From: Tabrizicola thermarum
GTDB lineage: Bacteria; Pseudomonadota; Alphaproteobacteria; Rhodobacterales; Rhodobacteraceae
NCBI RefSeq assembly: GCF_003574395.1
Contig: NZ_QMJY01000079.1
Location: forward strand, 62,001-126,000
Length of the DNA: 64,000 bases
Reading direction: 5' to 3'
A program made the position numbers and the translations under genes. Each line of letters opens with the position of its first letter. Positions within the stretch are counted from its first letter, which is position 1. Below are positions 56,629 through 64,000 of this stretch, piece after piece. A model generated the notes under the pieces. That model was not told the DNA's origin. It did no database searches and worked only from the letters and a program-made list of their open reading frames with translations.

Positions 56629-57981
56629 ATGCAGGTTTCAGTCATCGTTTTGGCCGCCGGACAAGGCACCCGGATGAATTCCGACCTGCCCAAGGTCCTG
56701 CACCAGGTCGCCGCCGCCCCCCTCCTTCATCACGCGCTGGCCACGGCCCACCGGCTGGACCCTTCCCGCATCGTGGTCGTGACCGGCCACGGGGCCGAGG
56801 CTGTCGCGGCCTCGGCCACCGGCTATTCGGAAGCCGTCGAAACCGTCATCCAGGACCCCCAGCTCGGCACCGCCCATGCCGTGGCCCAGGCCGCCCCCCT
56901 GCTTGCCGACGCGCCGGGCGAGGCGATCGTCCTCTACGCCGATACCCCGCTCATCCGCGAGGAGACCCTGCGCGCCATGCTCGACGCCCGGGTGCGCCAC
57001 GCGGTCGTCATCCTCGGCTTCCACGCGCGGGACCCCGGCCGCTACGGCCGCCTGCTGACCCGGGGCGACGAACTCCTCGCCATCCGCGAATACAAGGACG
57101 CGACCGAGGCGGAACGCGCCATCACCCTCTGCAACTCCGGCGTCGTCTGCGCCGAAGCGAAAACCCTCTTCTCCCTCATCGCCGAGGTGAAGAACGACAA
57201 CGCGGCGGGCGAATACTACCTGACCGACATCGTCGAACTGGCCCGCAAGCGCGGCCTGTCCGCGGGGGTCGTCCTGTGCGACGAGGCCGAAACCCTGGGC
57301 GTCAACACAAGGCAACAACTGGCCGAGGCCGAGGCCGCCTTCCAGGCCCGCGCCCGGGCCGAGGCGCTGGACAACGGCGTCACCCTGACCGCGCCCGAAA
57401 CCGTGTTCTTCGCGCTCGACACCCATATCGGCCGCGACGCGATCATCGGCCCGAACGTCCTTTTCGGCCCCGGCGTGACCGTGGAATCCGGGGCCGAGAT
57501 CAAGGGCTTCTGCCATCTGGAAGGCTGCCACATCAGCCGCGGCGCCACCGTCGGCCCCTTCGCCCGTCTCCGCCCCGGCGCCGAACTGGCCGAGGATGTG
57601 CATGTCGGCAACTTCGTCGAAATCAAGAACGCCATCCTCGACGAAGGCGTGAAGGTCGGCCATCTGACCTATATCGGCGACGCGGACATCGGCGAACACA
57701 CCAACATCGGCGCGGGCACCGTGACCTGCAACTACGATGGCGTGATGAAGCACCGCACCGTGATCGGCAAGCGGGCCTTCATCGGGTCGGACACGATGCT
57801 GGTGGCCCCGGTCACGGTGGGCGACGGGGCGCTGACGGCCTCGGGGTCGGTCATCACCGAGAACGTGCCCGCCGAAGCCGTTGCCATCGGTCGCGCGCGT
57901 CAGGTCATCAAACCCGGTCTTGCGACCAGGATGTTCGAAAAGTTGAAATCCATAAAGGCTGCGAAGGCAAAGGGACATTAG
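56629..57981 (+). CDS. glmU: Bifunctional UDP-GlcNAc pyrophosphorylase / GlcN-1-P acetyltransferase
   Basis: 450-residue enzyme making UDP-GlcNAc for peptidoglycan and LPS. N-terminal pyrophosphorylase domain starts VIVLAAGQGTRMNSDLPKVL, with the Lys/Arg loop; VILGFHARDPGRYGRLL follows. The C-terminal left-handed beta-helix (about 250-440) includes VHVGNFVEIKNAILDEGVKV, YIGDADIGEHTNIGAGTVTC and GSDTMLVAPVTVGDG. glmS follows two bases later. Confidence 0.96.
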   Translation: MQVSVIVLAAGQGTRMNSDLPKVLHQVAAAPLLHHALATAHRLDPSRIVVVTGHGAEAVAASATGYSEAVETVIQDPQLGTAHAVAQAAPLLADAPGEAIVLYADTPLIREETLRAMLDARVRHAVVILGFHARDPGRYGRLLTRGDELLAIREYKDATEAERAITLCNSGVVCAEAKTLFSLIAEVKNDNAAGEYYLTDIVELARKRGLSAGVVLCDEAETLGVNTRQQLAEAEAAFQARARAEALDNGVTLTAPETVFFALDTHIGRDAIIGPNVLFGPGVTVESGAEIKGFCHLEGCHISRGATVGPFARLRPGAELAEDVHVGNFVEIKNAILDEGVKVGHLTYIGDADIGEHTNIGAGTVTCNYDGVMKHRTVIGKRAFIGSDTMLVAPVTVGDGALTASGSVITENVPAEAVAIGRARQVIKPGLATRMFEKLKSIKAAKAKGH

Positions 57982-57983
57982 AA

Positions 57984-59801
57984 ATGTGCGGTATTGTAGG
58001 GGTGCTGGGCAATCACGAAGCGGCCCCGCTTCTGGTCGAGGCGCTGAAACGGCTTGAATACCGGGGCTATGACAGTGCCGGGATCGCCACCGTGAACGCT
58101 GGCAAGCTGGACCGCCGCCGGGCGGTGGGCAAGCTGGTCAACCTGTCCGACCTTCTGGTCCATAACCCCTTGGCCGGAAAGGCCGGCATCGGCCACACCC
58201 GCTGGGCCACCCATGGCGCGGCGACCGTCACCAACGCGCATCCGCACCGCGCAGGCGGGGTGGCGGTCGTCCACAACGGCATCATCGAGAACTTCCGCGA
58301 CCTGCGCGCAGAACTCGCCGCAGACGGCTATGTGCAGGAATCCGAGACCGACACCGAAACCATCGTCCTTCTGGTCAAGCGCGCGATGGACCGCGGCGCC
58401 GCGCCGGTCGAGGCCGCGAAGGACACGCTGGCCCGCCTGCACGGGGCCTTCGCGCTCTGCTTCCTGTTCGACGGCCATGACGACCTGATGATCGCCGCCC
58501 GCAAGGGCTCTCCGCTGGCCATCGGCTGGGGCGAGGGCGAGATGTTCGTGGGCTCGGACGCCATCGCGCTGGCCCCGATGACCGACCGGATTACCTATCT
58601 GGAGGAAGGCGACTGGGCCGTCATCACCCGCGCGGGGGCCGAGATCTTCGACGCAGAGAACCGCCGCGCCAACCGGGCCGAGACGCGGATCCAGCTGGAT
58701 GCCACGCGCATCGAAAAGGCCGGCTACAAGCACTTCATGGCCAAGGAGATCGCCGAGCAGCCGGTGGTCATCGCCGATGCGCTGAAGCACTACACCTCGG
58801 CGCAAGGGACGCTGCAACTGCCCGAAGCCCTTGATTTCAAAGGCATCGACCGGGTGACGCTGGTCGCCTGCGGCACCGCCTCCTATGCCTGTCACGTCGC
58901 CAAATACTGGTTCGAGCAGATCGCGGGCCTCCCGGCCGACATCGACATCGCATCCGAATTCCGCTACCGCGACCCGGTGCTGTCGCCGTCGTCCATGGCG
59001 ATCTTCGTCAGCCAGTCGGGTGAAACCGCCGACACGCTGGCCGCGCTGCGCCATGTGAAGGACAAGGTGGCGCGCGTCGTTTCCGTCATCAACGTCCCCA
59101 CCTCCTCGATCGCCCGCGAAAGCGACCTTGCCCTGCCGATCCTCGCGGGGGTCGAGGTCGGCGTCGCCTCGACCAAGGCCTTCACCTGCCAGCTGACGGT
59201 GCTGGCGCTGATGGCCCTGAAGGCGGCGCAGGACCGGGGCCGGATCGACGCGGCCAGCCTGGGCCAGCGGCTGGAAAGCCTGCGTCTGGTGCCCGGGCTG
59301 ATGAACGCCGCACTGGGACTGTCGGACCCCATTGCCAAGCTGGCCGAGGAACTGGGCACGGCGCAGGACATCCTGTTCCTGGGACGCGGCCCGATGTTCC
59401 CGCTGGCGCTGGAGGGTGCGCTGAAACTGAAGGAAATCAGCTACATCCACGCCGAAGGTTATGCATCGGGTGAACTGAAGCATGGCCCCATCGCGCTGAT
59501 CGACGCCACCGTCCCGGTCATCGTGCTGGCCCCGAAGGATGCGCTTTTCGACAAGACCGTGTCCAACATGCAAGAGGTGATGGCGCGCAGCGGCAAGGTG
59601 CTTCTCCTGTCCGATGCGGCGGGGGTCGAGGCCGCCGGTCAGGGCACCTGGAAGACCCTGACGCTGCCTGCGGTCGATCCGCTCTGGGCGCCGATCCTCT
59701 ATGCGGTTCCGGCGCAGCTTCTGGCCTATCACACGGCCATCGCAAAGGGCACGGACGTGGACCAGCCGCGTAACCTGGCGAAATCGGTGACGGTGGAGTA
59801 A
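57984..59801 (+). CDS. glmS: Glutamine--fructose-6-phosphate aminotransferase
   Basis: 605-residue enzyme that makes glucosamine-6-phosphate. The N-terminal class II amidotransferase domain has the nucleophile Cys2 in MCGIVGVLGNHEAAPLLVEAL, GHTRWATHGA and the Asn/Gly site. Two SIS domains follow (VACGTASYACHVAKYWFEQI and SQSGETADTLAALRHV; FLGRGPMFPLALEGALKLKE). The C-terminal tail ends DVDQPRNLAKSVTVE, the conserved GlmS end. The start is at 57984; a longer frame upstream overlaps glmU. It is directly coupled to glmU. Confidence 0.97.
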   Translation: MCGIVGVLGNHEAAPLLVEALKRLEYRGYDSAGIATVNAGKLDRRRAVGKLVNLSDLLVHNPLAGKAGIGHTRWATHGAATVTNAHPHRAGGVAVVHNGIIENFRDLRAELAADGYVQESETDTETIVLLVKRAMDRGAAPVEAAKDTLARLHGAFALCFLFDGHDDLMIAARKGSPLAIGWGEGEMFVGSDAIALAPMTDRITYLEEGDWAVITRAGAEIFDAENRRANRAETRIQLDATRIEKAGYKHFMAKEIAEQPVVIADALKHYTSAQGTLQLPEALDFKGIDRVTLVACGTASYACHVAKYWFEQIAGLPADIDIASEFRYRDPVLSPSSMAIFVSQSGETADTLAALRHVKDKVARVVSVINVPTSSIARESDLALPILAGVEVGVASTKAFTCQLTVLALMALKAAQDRGRIDAASLGQRLESLRLVPGLMNAALGLSDPIAKLAEELGTAQDILFLGRGPMFPLALEGALKLKEISYIHAEGYASGELKHGPIALIDATVPVIVLAPKDALFDKTVSNMQEVMARSGKVLLLSDAAGVEAAGQGTWKTLTLPAVDPLWAPILYAVPAQLLAYHTAIAKGTDVDQPRNLAKSVTVE

Positions 59802-59830
59802 GCGTACGATCTATTCGAAGAAATCGCGCC

Positions 59831-59872
59831 GGAGCCTTCGAAGGCTCCGCTGCGGAGTTTTCGAAAACTCCG
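59831..59872. repeat. Two tandem perfect palindromes after glmS
   Basis: GGAGCCTTCGAAGGCTCC (59831-59848) and CGGAGTTTTCGAAAACTCCG (59853-59872) are both self-complementary and only four bases apart, 29 bases after the glmS stop. Either can fold as a hairpin and stop transcription; together they look like a paired REP-type unit. Confidence 0.75.
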
Positions 59873-59925
59873 CTCTCCTGATCCACCGGCGCGCGAGCCT
59901 CGTATCCATAAAAACGGAGCGAGCC

Positions 59926-60459
59926 ATGCAGCGCAGAACCCTACTTCTCGGCCTTGCAACCCTTCCCCTTGCGGCCTGTGCTGCCACCCCGGCCCCGCCG
60001 TCCGATCCCGGCCCGCCGATCACTCTGGTCTCTGCATTTCAGGGACGCACCACGGGGCGCGGCCATTTCCGGGTCTGGCTGACAGGCGACGAGCGGCGCT
60101 TCACCGCCCGGCTGAACGGCACCGTCAAAGGACGCGAAGGCGCGCGGACCCTGACCGTGGTCGAGGATTTTCTGTACGACGATGGTCAGAAGGACCGCCT
60201 GACCTGGGTCTTCCGCGAAACCGGCCCCGGCCGCTGGACCGGCAAGCGCGAGGACACGGTGGGCGAGGCCACGGTGGTGGAGGAAAACGGCCGGATCCGG
60301 CTGACCTACACCGCCGATTTCAGATCACCTTCCGGCGTCAACCGCCTGGGATTTCAGGACATTCTCTACGCCCGCCCCGACGGCAGCATCGTGAACGATG
60401 CCGTGGTCAGCCGCGCCGGGATCCCCGTCGCCTCGGTCCGGTTCCTCATCCGCCGCTGA
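59926..60459 (+). CDS. DUF3833-family lipoprotein
   Basis: 177 residues with a lipoprotein signal (MQRRTLLLGLATLPLAACAA; lipobox LAAC). The body has features of the DUF3833 family: GRTTGRGHFRVWLTGDERRF, TLTVVEDFLYDDGQKDRLTW and LTYTADFRSPSGVNRLGFQD. Function unknown; the protein is presumably membrane-attached in the periplasm. Confidence 0.8.
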   Translation: MQRRTLLLGLATLPLAACAATPAPPSDPGPPITLVSAFQGRTTGRGHFRVWLTGDERRFTARLNGTVKGREGARTLTVVEDFLYDDGQKDRLTWVFRETGPGRWTGKREDTVGEATVVEENGRIRLTYTADFRSPSGVNRLGFQDILYARPDGSIVNDAVVSRAGIPVASVRFLIRR

Positions 60460-60509
60460 CTTGCCCTTCCGGCGAGGTGCTGGCAGGAAGGGCCGGAAGG
60501 GAGGGCCCG

Positions 60510-61184
60510 ATGACCCCGCTTGCAGAGCTCGAGGCGCTGGCCGACCCGGCGAAAGCCGCCGAGATGGCCGCCTATCACAAGGTGGACCGCCCCTACCTGG
60601 GCGTGCCGGTCCCGCAGATCGCAGAGCTGACCGACCGCTGGCGGGCCGAGCTGTCGCTGGACGACCGCGTCGCGCTGGCTGCCGACCTGTGGCGGACGAA
60701 CGTCCATGAGGCGCGGGTTGCGGCAGCCAGGCTGCTGACCCAGGCCCGCATCCGGCCCGATGCGGCCGCCTGGGCGCTGATCGTGTCCTGGGTTCCCGAC
60801 TTCGACGGCTGGGCGCTGGCCGACCATGCCAGCATCGCAGGACAGAAGCGGCTGGTGGCCGACCCCTCGCGGCTGGACACGGTCGAGACCTGGGTTAAGA
60901 GCCCGCACATGTGGGCCCGGCGCGCGGCGCTGGTGATGACGCTGCCCTGGACCAAGCAGAACTTCCCGAAGGAACAGGACCTTGCGATCCGCGCCCGGGT
61001 TCTGGGCTGGTGCGCGACGCTGGCCGCGGACCACGACTGGTTCATCCAGAAGGCCGTGGCCTGGTGGCTGCGCGACCTGTCAAGGCACGACGCCAAGGCC
61101 GTCCGCGGCTTTCTTGCCGCCCATGGCGAGACGCTGAAACCCTTTGCCCGCAAGGAAGCCGCGCGCCACCTGCCCGGAACCTGA
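60510..61184 (+). CDS. AlkD-like DNA alkylation repair protein
   Basis: 224-residue all-alpha HEAT-like protein of the DNA alkylation repair glycosylase family. Conserved parts are AAYHKVDRPYLGVPVPQIAE, LWRTNVHEARVAAARLLTQA, WVPDFDGWALADHASIAGQK (Asp of the active site is in LADHA by analogy), SPHMWARRAALVMTLPWTK and WFIQKAVAWWLRDLSRHDAK. It should excise bulky or cationic alkylated bases. Start at 60510 has GGAAGGGAGGG upstream; the longer form from 60477 is not favoured. Confidence 0.82.
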   Translation: MTPLAELEALADPAKAAEMAAYHKVDRPYLGVPVPQIAELTDRWRAELSLDDRVALAADLWRTNVHEARVAAARLLTQARIRPDAAAWALIVSWVPDFDGWALADHASIAGQKRLVADPSRLDTVETWVKSPHMWARRAALVMTLPWTKQNFPKEQDLAIRARVLGWCATLAADHDWFIQKAVAWWLRDLSRHDAKAVRGFLAAHGETLKPFARKEAARHLPGT

Positions 61185-61234
61185 CTGCAAATGGCGGCCC
61201 CTGTGGACCGCCATCCGCTTGCTGGAAACCCGCG

Positions 61235-61504
61235 TCAGCGGCCTTCGAACTTCCCCTGGAACTTGTCCCATACCCGCTGGTTGGTCTTGGTTTCGACCTG
61301 GGACGCGGGGCCTGCGAAGCTGCCCGGGTTTGTCCCATCGATGCCGTTGCCCCAGCCGTTGTTGCCCTTTGTCGTCTCTTCGGGCGGCGGTGGCGGAGGC
61401 GGCGGATCATCATCGCAGCCCTCATAGCAAGCAAAGGCGGTGGATCCGAAACTCATCGCAAGTGCAAGAACCGTTACCGCAACGGTCAAATGTCTCGTCG
61501 TCAT
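61235..61504 (-). CDS. Small secreted polyproline protein
   Basis: 89 residues, with an N-terminal signal (MTTRHLTVAVTVLALAMSF), CYEGCDDD, a run of eight prolines, and a Gly/Asn-rich tail (KGNNGWGNGIDGTNPGSFAG). A NNGWGNGxDGTNPGS motif is familiar to me from small secreted proteins of this bacterial group but I cannot name a family. GGGAGG precedes the start at 61504; the upstream ATG at 61543 would add 13 unlikely residues. About 180 bases beyond it to 61682 hold no gene. Confidence 0.6.
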   Translation of the reverse strand: MTTRHLTVAVTVLALAMSFGSTAFACYEGCDDDPPPPPPPPEETTKGNNGWGNGIDGTNPGSFAGPASQVETKTNQRVWDKFQGKFEGR

Positions 61505-61682
61505 GCTTCCCTCCCTGAATGATGGGTGAGGCCAGCGTAGCAAGGCCGCGATGAACCCAAAATGAACACCGATCCTGCAATTTTCGGTCGATTGGCGCGT
61601 TTGTTCAGTCAGTTGGCTGGAATTGCGCCGCGATCTGCCCCGGACGGTGACCGGAATTTCACGCGGCCCTACCGGGCTGCGG

Positions 61683-63518
61683 TCACGCCCCGCGATGGCG
61701 CTGCCAGCCGATCCGGTCGAAAAGCGGCGCGTAGACCCCGGCGAGCGCCCGCAGCATCGGACCGTCCGTCGTCCCCGCCGGCTCCCAGCCCCTGGTCGCG
61801 ATCCCCAGGATGCGGGGGGCGATCATGCCCTCGGCCTGGGCATCCTCGGTCGTGAACTCGCCCCAGAAACAGGCCTCGACCCCGGCGATCCGGGGCGCGA
61901 TGTCCTCGGCCCCCGTGGGCACCGGGTCCCAGGCCACCGTCTTTTCCAGCGGCACGAAGCCGGCCCAGGCCGCCCCCCAGTCATCCGGGTCCGGGCTGTG
62001 CGCCAGGTCGAAATAGGCGTGCTGCGCCGGGCACATCACCACGTCATGCCCGCGCCGCGCCGCCTCGATCCCGGGCCCCTGTCCGGTCCAGGAAAACAAA
62101 AGCGCCCCATGGCCGATGCCGCCCTGACAGCCTTTCGCCGCCTCTTCCCAGGCCGCGACGCGGATGCCCGAGGCGCCCAGCTCTCCGGCCAGCCTTGCCA
62201 GCATCCAGCCCTGCACGTCGTCCGACGTCGAAAGCCCCTCCCGCGCCTTCAGCGCCGCCACGGCGGGCGAGCCGCCCCAGGCCCCATGCGGTGCCTCATC
62301 CGCGCCCAGGTGCAGGATGCCCAGCGGGAAAAGGCTTGCCACCTCGCGCGCCAGGGGGACCAGCAGGTCCCAGGTCGCAGGCACCGCCGGGTTGACGATG
62401 TTGTCGAGGTAACCCTGCACCGAGACCTCTTCGCCGTTATCGCCGGGGTCGCGCAGGCCGGGCACCGCCTTGATCATGGCGTGGCTGTGCGCAGGCACCT
62501 CGATCTCGGGCAGGACCTCGATCTGCAACGCCCTGGCGCGGGCCACCACCTTCGCCACGTCGGCCTTCGAATAGCTGCCCCCCGCCCTTATGCCGCCGCC
62601 AAAGACGCCCGGCACCAGTTCGCCCTCGCCCCGGAAGGCCGTGCGCTGCCAGAGGAGCGGCTGGGTCTCCACCTCCAGCCGGAAGGCCTCGTCATCGGCG
62701 AAATGCCAGTGGAAGCGGTTCAGCTTCAGCAGCGCCATCAGGTCCAGAAGCCGCAGGATGAACTCCACCCCGAAGAAATGCCGCGCGCAATCAAGGTGTT
62801 GGCCGCGCCAGCCGAAACGCGGCTTGTCGGTGATCGTCCCGCAGGGAAGCTGGCCGTCGCAGGTCTCGCGCAGGGTCAGAAGCGTGATCCCGGCGTAGTG
62901 GAGGCCCGCCGGGCCGCCGATTGCCACCGTCAGGCCCGAGGGCGCAACGGTCAGCCGGTAGCCCTCTGCCCCCAGCGCCGCATCCTCGGTCACGGCCAGC
63001 GCAAGGCCACCCGGCGCGACCAGGGGCGACAGGCCAAGCCGCGCGGCAAGGTCGCTCACACCCGCCATCCCGGCCACAGGGGCGAGCGCCGTGAAATCCA
63101 GCGTCCCGCCGGAAGGCTTCCACTCCGTCGGCTGCGGCACCAGCGGCAGGCGATCGGCGGGAAGCGGAGGCGCGAAAGGACCTTCCGCCGCCCGCAAACC
63201 CGGATCATTGCCCGGCGGCAGGGGCAGACACGCGTTCCCCACCCGCAGATAGGCGCCCAATGGCAGCCAGGCCCGGTTGCGCGGCCCGAACTCCTTGTTG
63301 GCGTGTTCCAGCACCACCTCGTGCTCCACCCCCGGCACCAGGTCCGGGAGCGCCACCTCGGCATAGCCCGCCACGCGCCGCACCAGCGTCCCGCCAGAGA
63401 TCACCCTCGGCGCGGCCATCAGCGAAAAGCACAGGGTCGGCGCAGCCAGCGGGCGGTCCGTGCCGATCAGGCAGCGGATCCGGGTCCCGTCGATGCGGGA
63501 GGCGAAGGTCAGGCTCAT
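61683..63518 (-). CDS. Beta-N-acetylhexosaminidase, GH20 family
   Basis: 611-residue glycoside hydrolase. N-terminal region of about 120 residues, then a GH20b-like domain, then the catalytic barrel. Active-site pieces are FRWQLAR-type RGQHLDCARHFFGVEFILRL, LNRFHWHFADDEAFRLEV, EVLPEIEVPAHSHAMI, and ILHLGADEAPHGAW with the catalytic Asp-Glu pair, plus FSWTGQGPGIEAARRGHDVV. It lacks a signal peptide, so it may act on imported chitobiose or peptidoglycan fragments in the cytoplasm. Coupled (ATGA) to the GntR gene upstream. Confidence 0.88.
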   Translation of the reverse strand: MSLTFASRIDGTRIRCLIGTDRPLAAPTLCFSLMAAPRVISGGTLVRRVAGYAEVALPDLVPGVEHEVVLEHANKEFGPRNRAWLPLGAYLRVGNACLPLPPGNDPGLRAAEGPFAPPLPADRLPLVPQPTEWKPSGGTLDFTALAPVAGMAGVSDLAARLGLSPLVAPGGLALAVTEDAALGAEGYRLTVAPSGLTVAIGGPAGLHYAGITLLTLRETCDGQLPCGTITDKPRFGWRGQHLDCARHFFGVEFILRLLDLMALLKLNRFHWHFADDEAFRLEVETQPLLWQRTAFRGEGELVPGVFGGGIRAGGSYSKADVAKVVARARALQIEVLPEIEVPAHSHAMIKAVPGLRDPGDNGEEVSVQGYLDNIVNPAVPATWDLLVPLAREVASLFPLGILHLGADEAPHGAWGGSPAVAALKAREGLSTSDDVQGWMLARLAGELGASGIRVAAWEEAAKGCQGGIGHGALLFSWTGQGPGIEAARRGHDVVMCPAQHAYFDLAHSPDPDDWGAAWAGFVPLEKTVAWDPVPTGAEDIAPRIAGVEACFWGEFTTEDAQAEGMIAPRILGIATRGWEPAGTTDGPMLRALAGVYAPLFDRIGWQRHRGA

Positions 63519-64000
63519 GGCGCCTCCAGTCGCAATTCGGCGATGAAGTCGTAGATGTCGGACCGGTAAAGCCCGCGGGTGAACTCGATGGGCCGACCTG
63601 AGGGCAGATAGGCCGTCCGGTCGATCCGCAGCACCGCCGCCCCTTCCGGCAGCAGCAGCAGCTTCGCATCCGCCGCCGTCAGATTGACCGCCGTGATCCG
63701 CTGCACCGCCCGTGTGGGCGCCTTCCCGCTGGCCCGCAGCACGTCATAAAGCGACGTCTCCACCGCCTCGGGGTCCGGCAGCACATCCGTGGGCAAGGAG
63801 GACCATTCCAGCGCAAGGGGGGTATCGTCGGCAAAGCGCAACCGTTCGACCCGCGCCACCCGGTCGCCCGCCGACAGGCCCAGAGACATCGTCTCGTCCG
63901 GCGTCGGCAGGAACAGCCCGCGTCGCAGGATGCGGCTGGAGGAGGTCTTGCCGCGCTGGCGCATGTAGTCGGTGAAGGACATGAGCGCGGACAGCGACTG
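63515..64000 (-). CDS. GntR-family regulator, UTRA domain (N-terminal part outside window)
   Basis: Visible 161 codons read straight off the end of the window, beginning QSLSALMSFTDYMRQRG on the minus strand. They are the linker and UTRA ligand-binding domain of a HutC-type GntR regulator (SFTDYMRQRGKTSSSRILRR, RVARVERLRFADDTPLALEW, VLRIDRTAYLPSGRPIEFTR, YRSDIYDFIAEL). The HTH domain lies beyond position 64000; the ATG at 63982 is internal. It overlaps the GH20 gene by four bases, so it is likely to control amino-sugar catabolism and to sense an amino-sugar phosphate; inference from context. Confidence 0.85.
   Translation of the reverse strand, partial: QSLSALMSFTDYMRQRGKTSSSRILRRGLFLPTPDETMSLGLSAGDRVARVERLRFADDTPLALEWSSLPTDVLPDPEAVETSLYDVLRASGKAPTRAVQRITAVNLTAADAKLLLLPEGAAVLRIDRTAYLPSGRPIEFTRGLYRSDIYDFIAELRLEAP

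Noticed and set aside
60366-61034. 222-codon minus-strand frame opposite the AlkD-like gene
   Set aside because: Shadow frame rich in Arg, Gly and Gln; AlkD motifs on the plus strand are clear.

Overview
The window is a high-GC bacterial chromosome segment that reads as a member of the Rhodobacteraceae/Paracoccaceae (Alphaproteobacteria). The main reasons are a proton-translocating NADH dehydrogenase (nuo) operon studded with small extra genes of the DUF5333 and DUF5337 type, a NuoE with a C-terminal helix-hairpin-helix extension, an RpiR-type iol regulator next to iolCDEB, a tatABC-DUF815 operon, ribonuclease J, and short intergenic hairpin repeats of the kind common in this family. No rRNA, tRNA, CRISPR array, insertion sequence or prophage was seen. 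The segment looks like stable core chromosome with a few accessory genes.

Layout. 1-2.1 kb: end of a nucleobase/nucleoside ABC permease and a cytosine deaminase. 2.4-7.3 kb: a membrane-anchored Ser/Thr kinase with PDZ-like periplasmic repeats, followed by two paralogous secreted proteins that join a LysM domain to a solute-binding domain; a strong hairpin closes this block. 7.4-13.9 kb: inositol catabolism (iolR, iolC, iolD, iolE, iolB) with two matching 16-bp operators. 14.0-16.7 kb: surE, pcm and an NlpD-like lipoprotein. 16.7-20.7 kb, minus strand: a CorC-type membrane protein and tatA-tatB-tatC-DUF815 ATPase. 20.8-25.2 kb: a mixed accessory stretch (small HTH regulator, orphan ABC ATPase, membrane protein, atypical SDR, gene remnant, ATP-grasp protein). 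25.3-30.0 kb: prfC, two uncharacterised genes and a DEAD-box helicase.

30.1-52.2 kb, minus strand: nuoA-B-C-D-E-F-G-H-I-J-K-L-M-N, then birA, coaX and rnj, almost all with 4-bp ATGA overlaps or very short gaps. Nine non-nuo genes lie inside the nuo cluster, including a 52-residue membrane protein that is easily missed. A candidate promoter lies ahead of nuoA and a 25-bp inverted repeat separates nuoK from nuoJ.

52.4-64 kb: a small secreted protein, a DegT-type aminotransferase coupled to a major facilitator transporter, a phosphoglycolate phosphatase, glmU-glmS (UDP-GlcNAc synthesis), a DUF3833 lipoprotein, an AlkD-like alkylation repair protein, a small proline-rich secreted protein, and a GH20 hexosaminidase translationally coupled to a GntR-type regulator that runs off the end of the window.

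Assignments rest on reading motifs and on remembered family features. No alignment or database search was run. The most interesting points are the kinase/LysM-solute-binding trio, the iol operators, the nuo accessory genes with the duplicated helix-hairpin-helix domain, and several families of intergenic inverted repeats.
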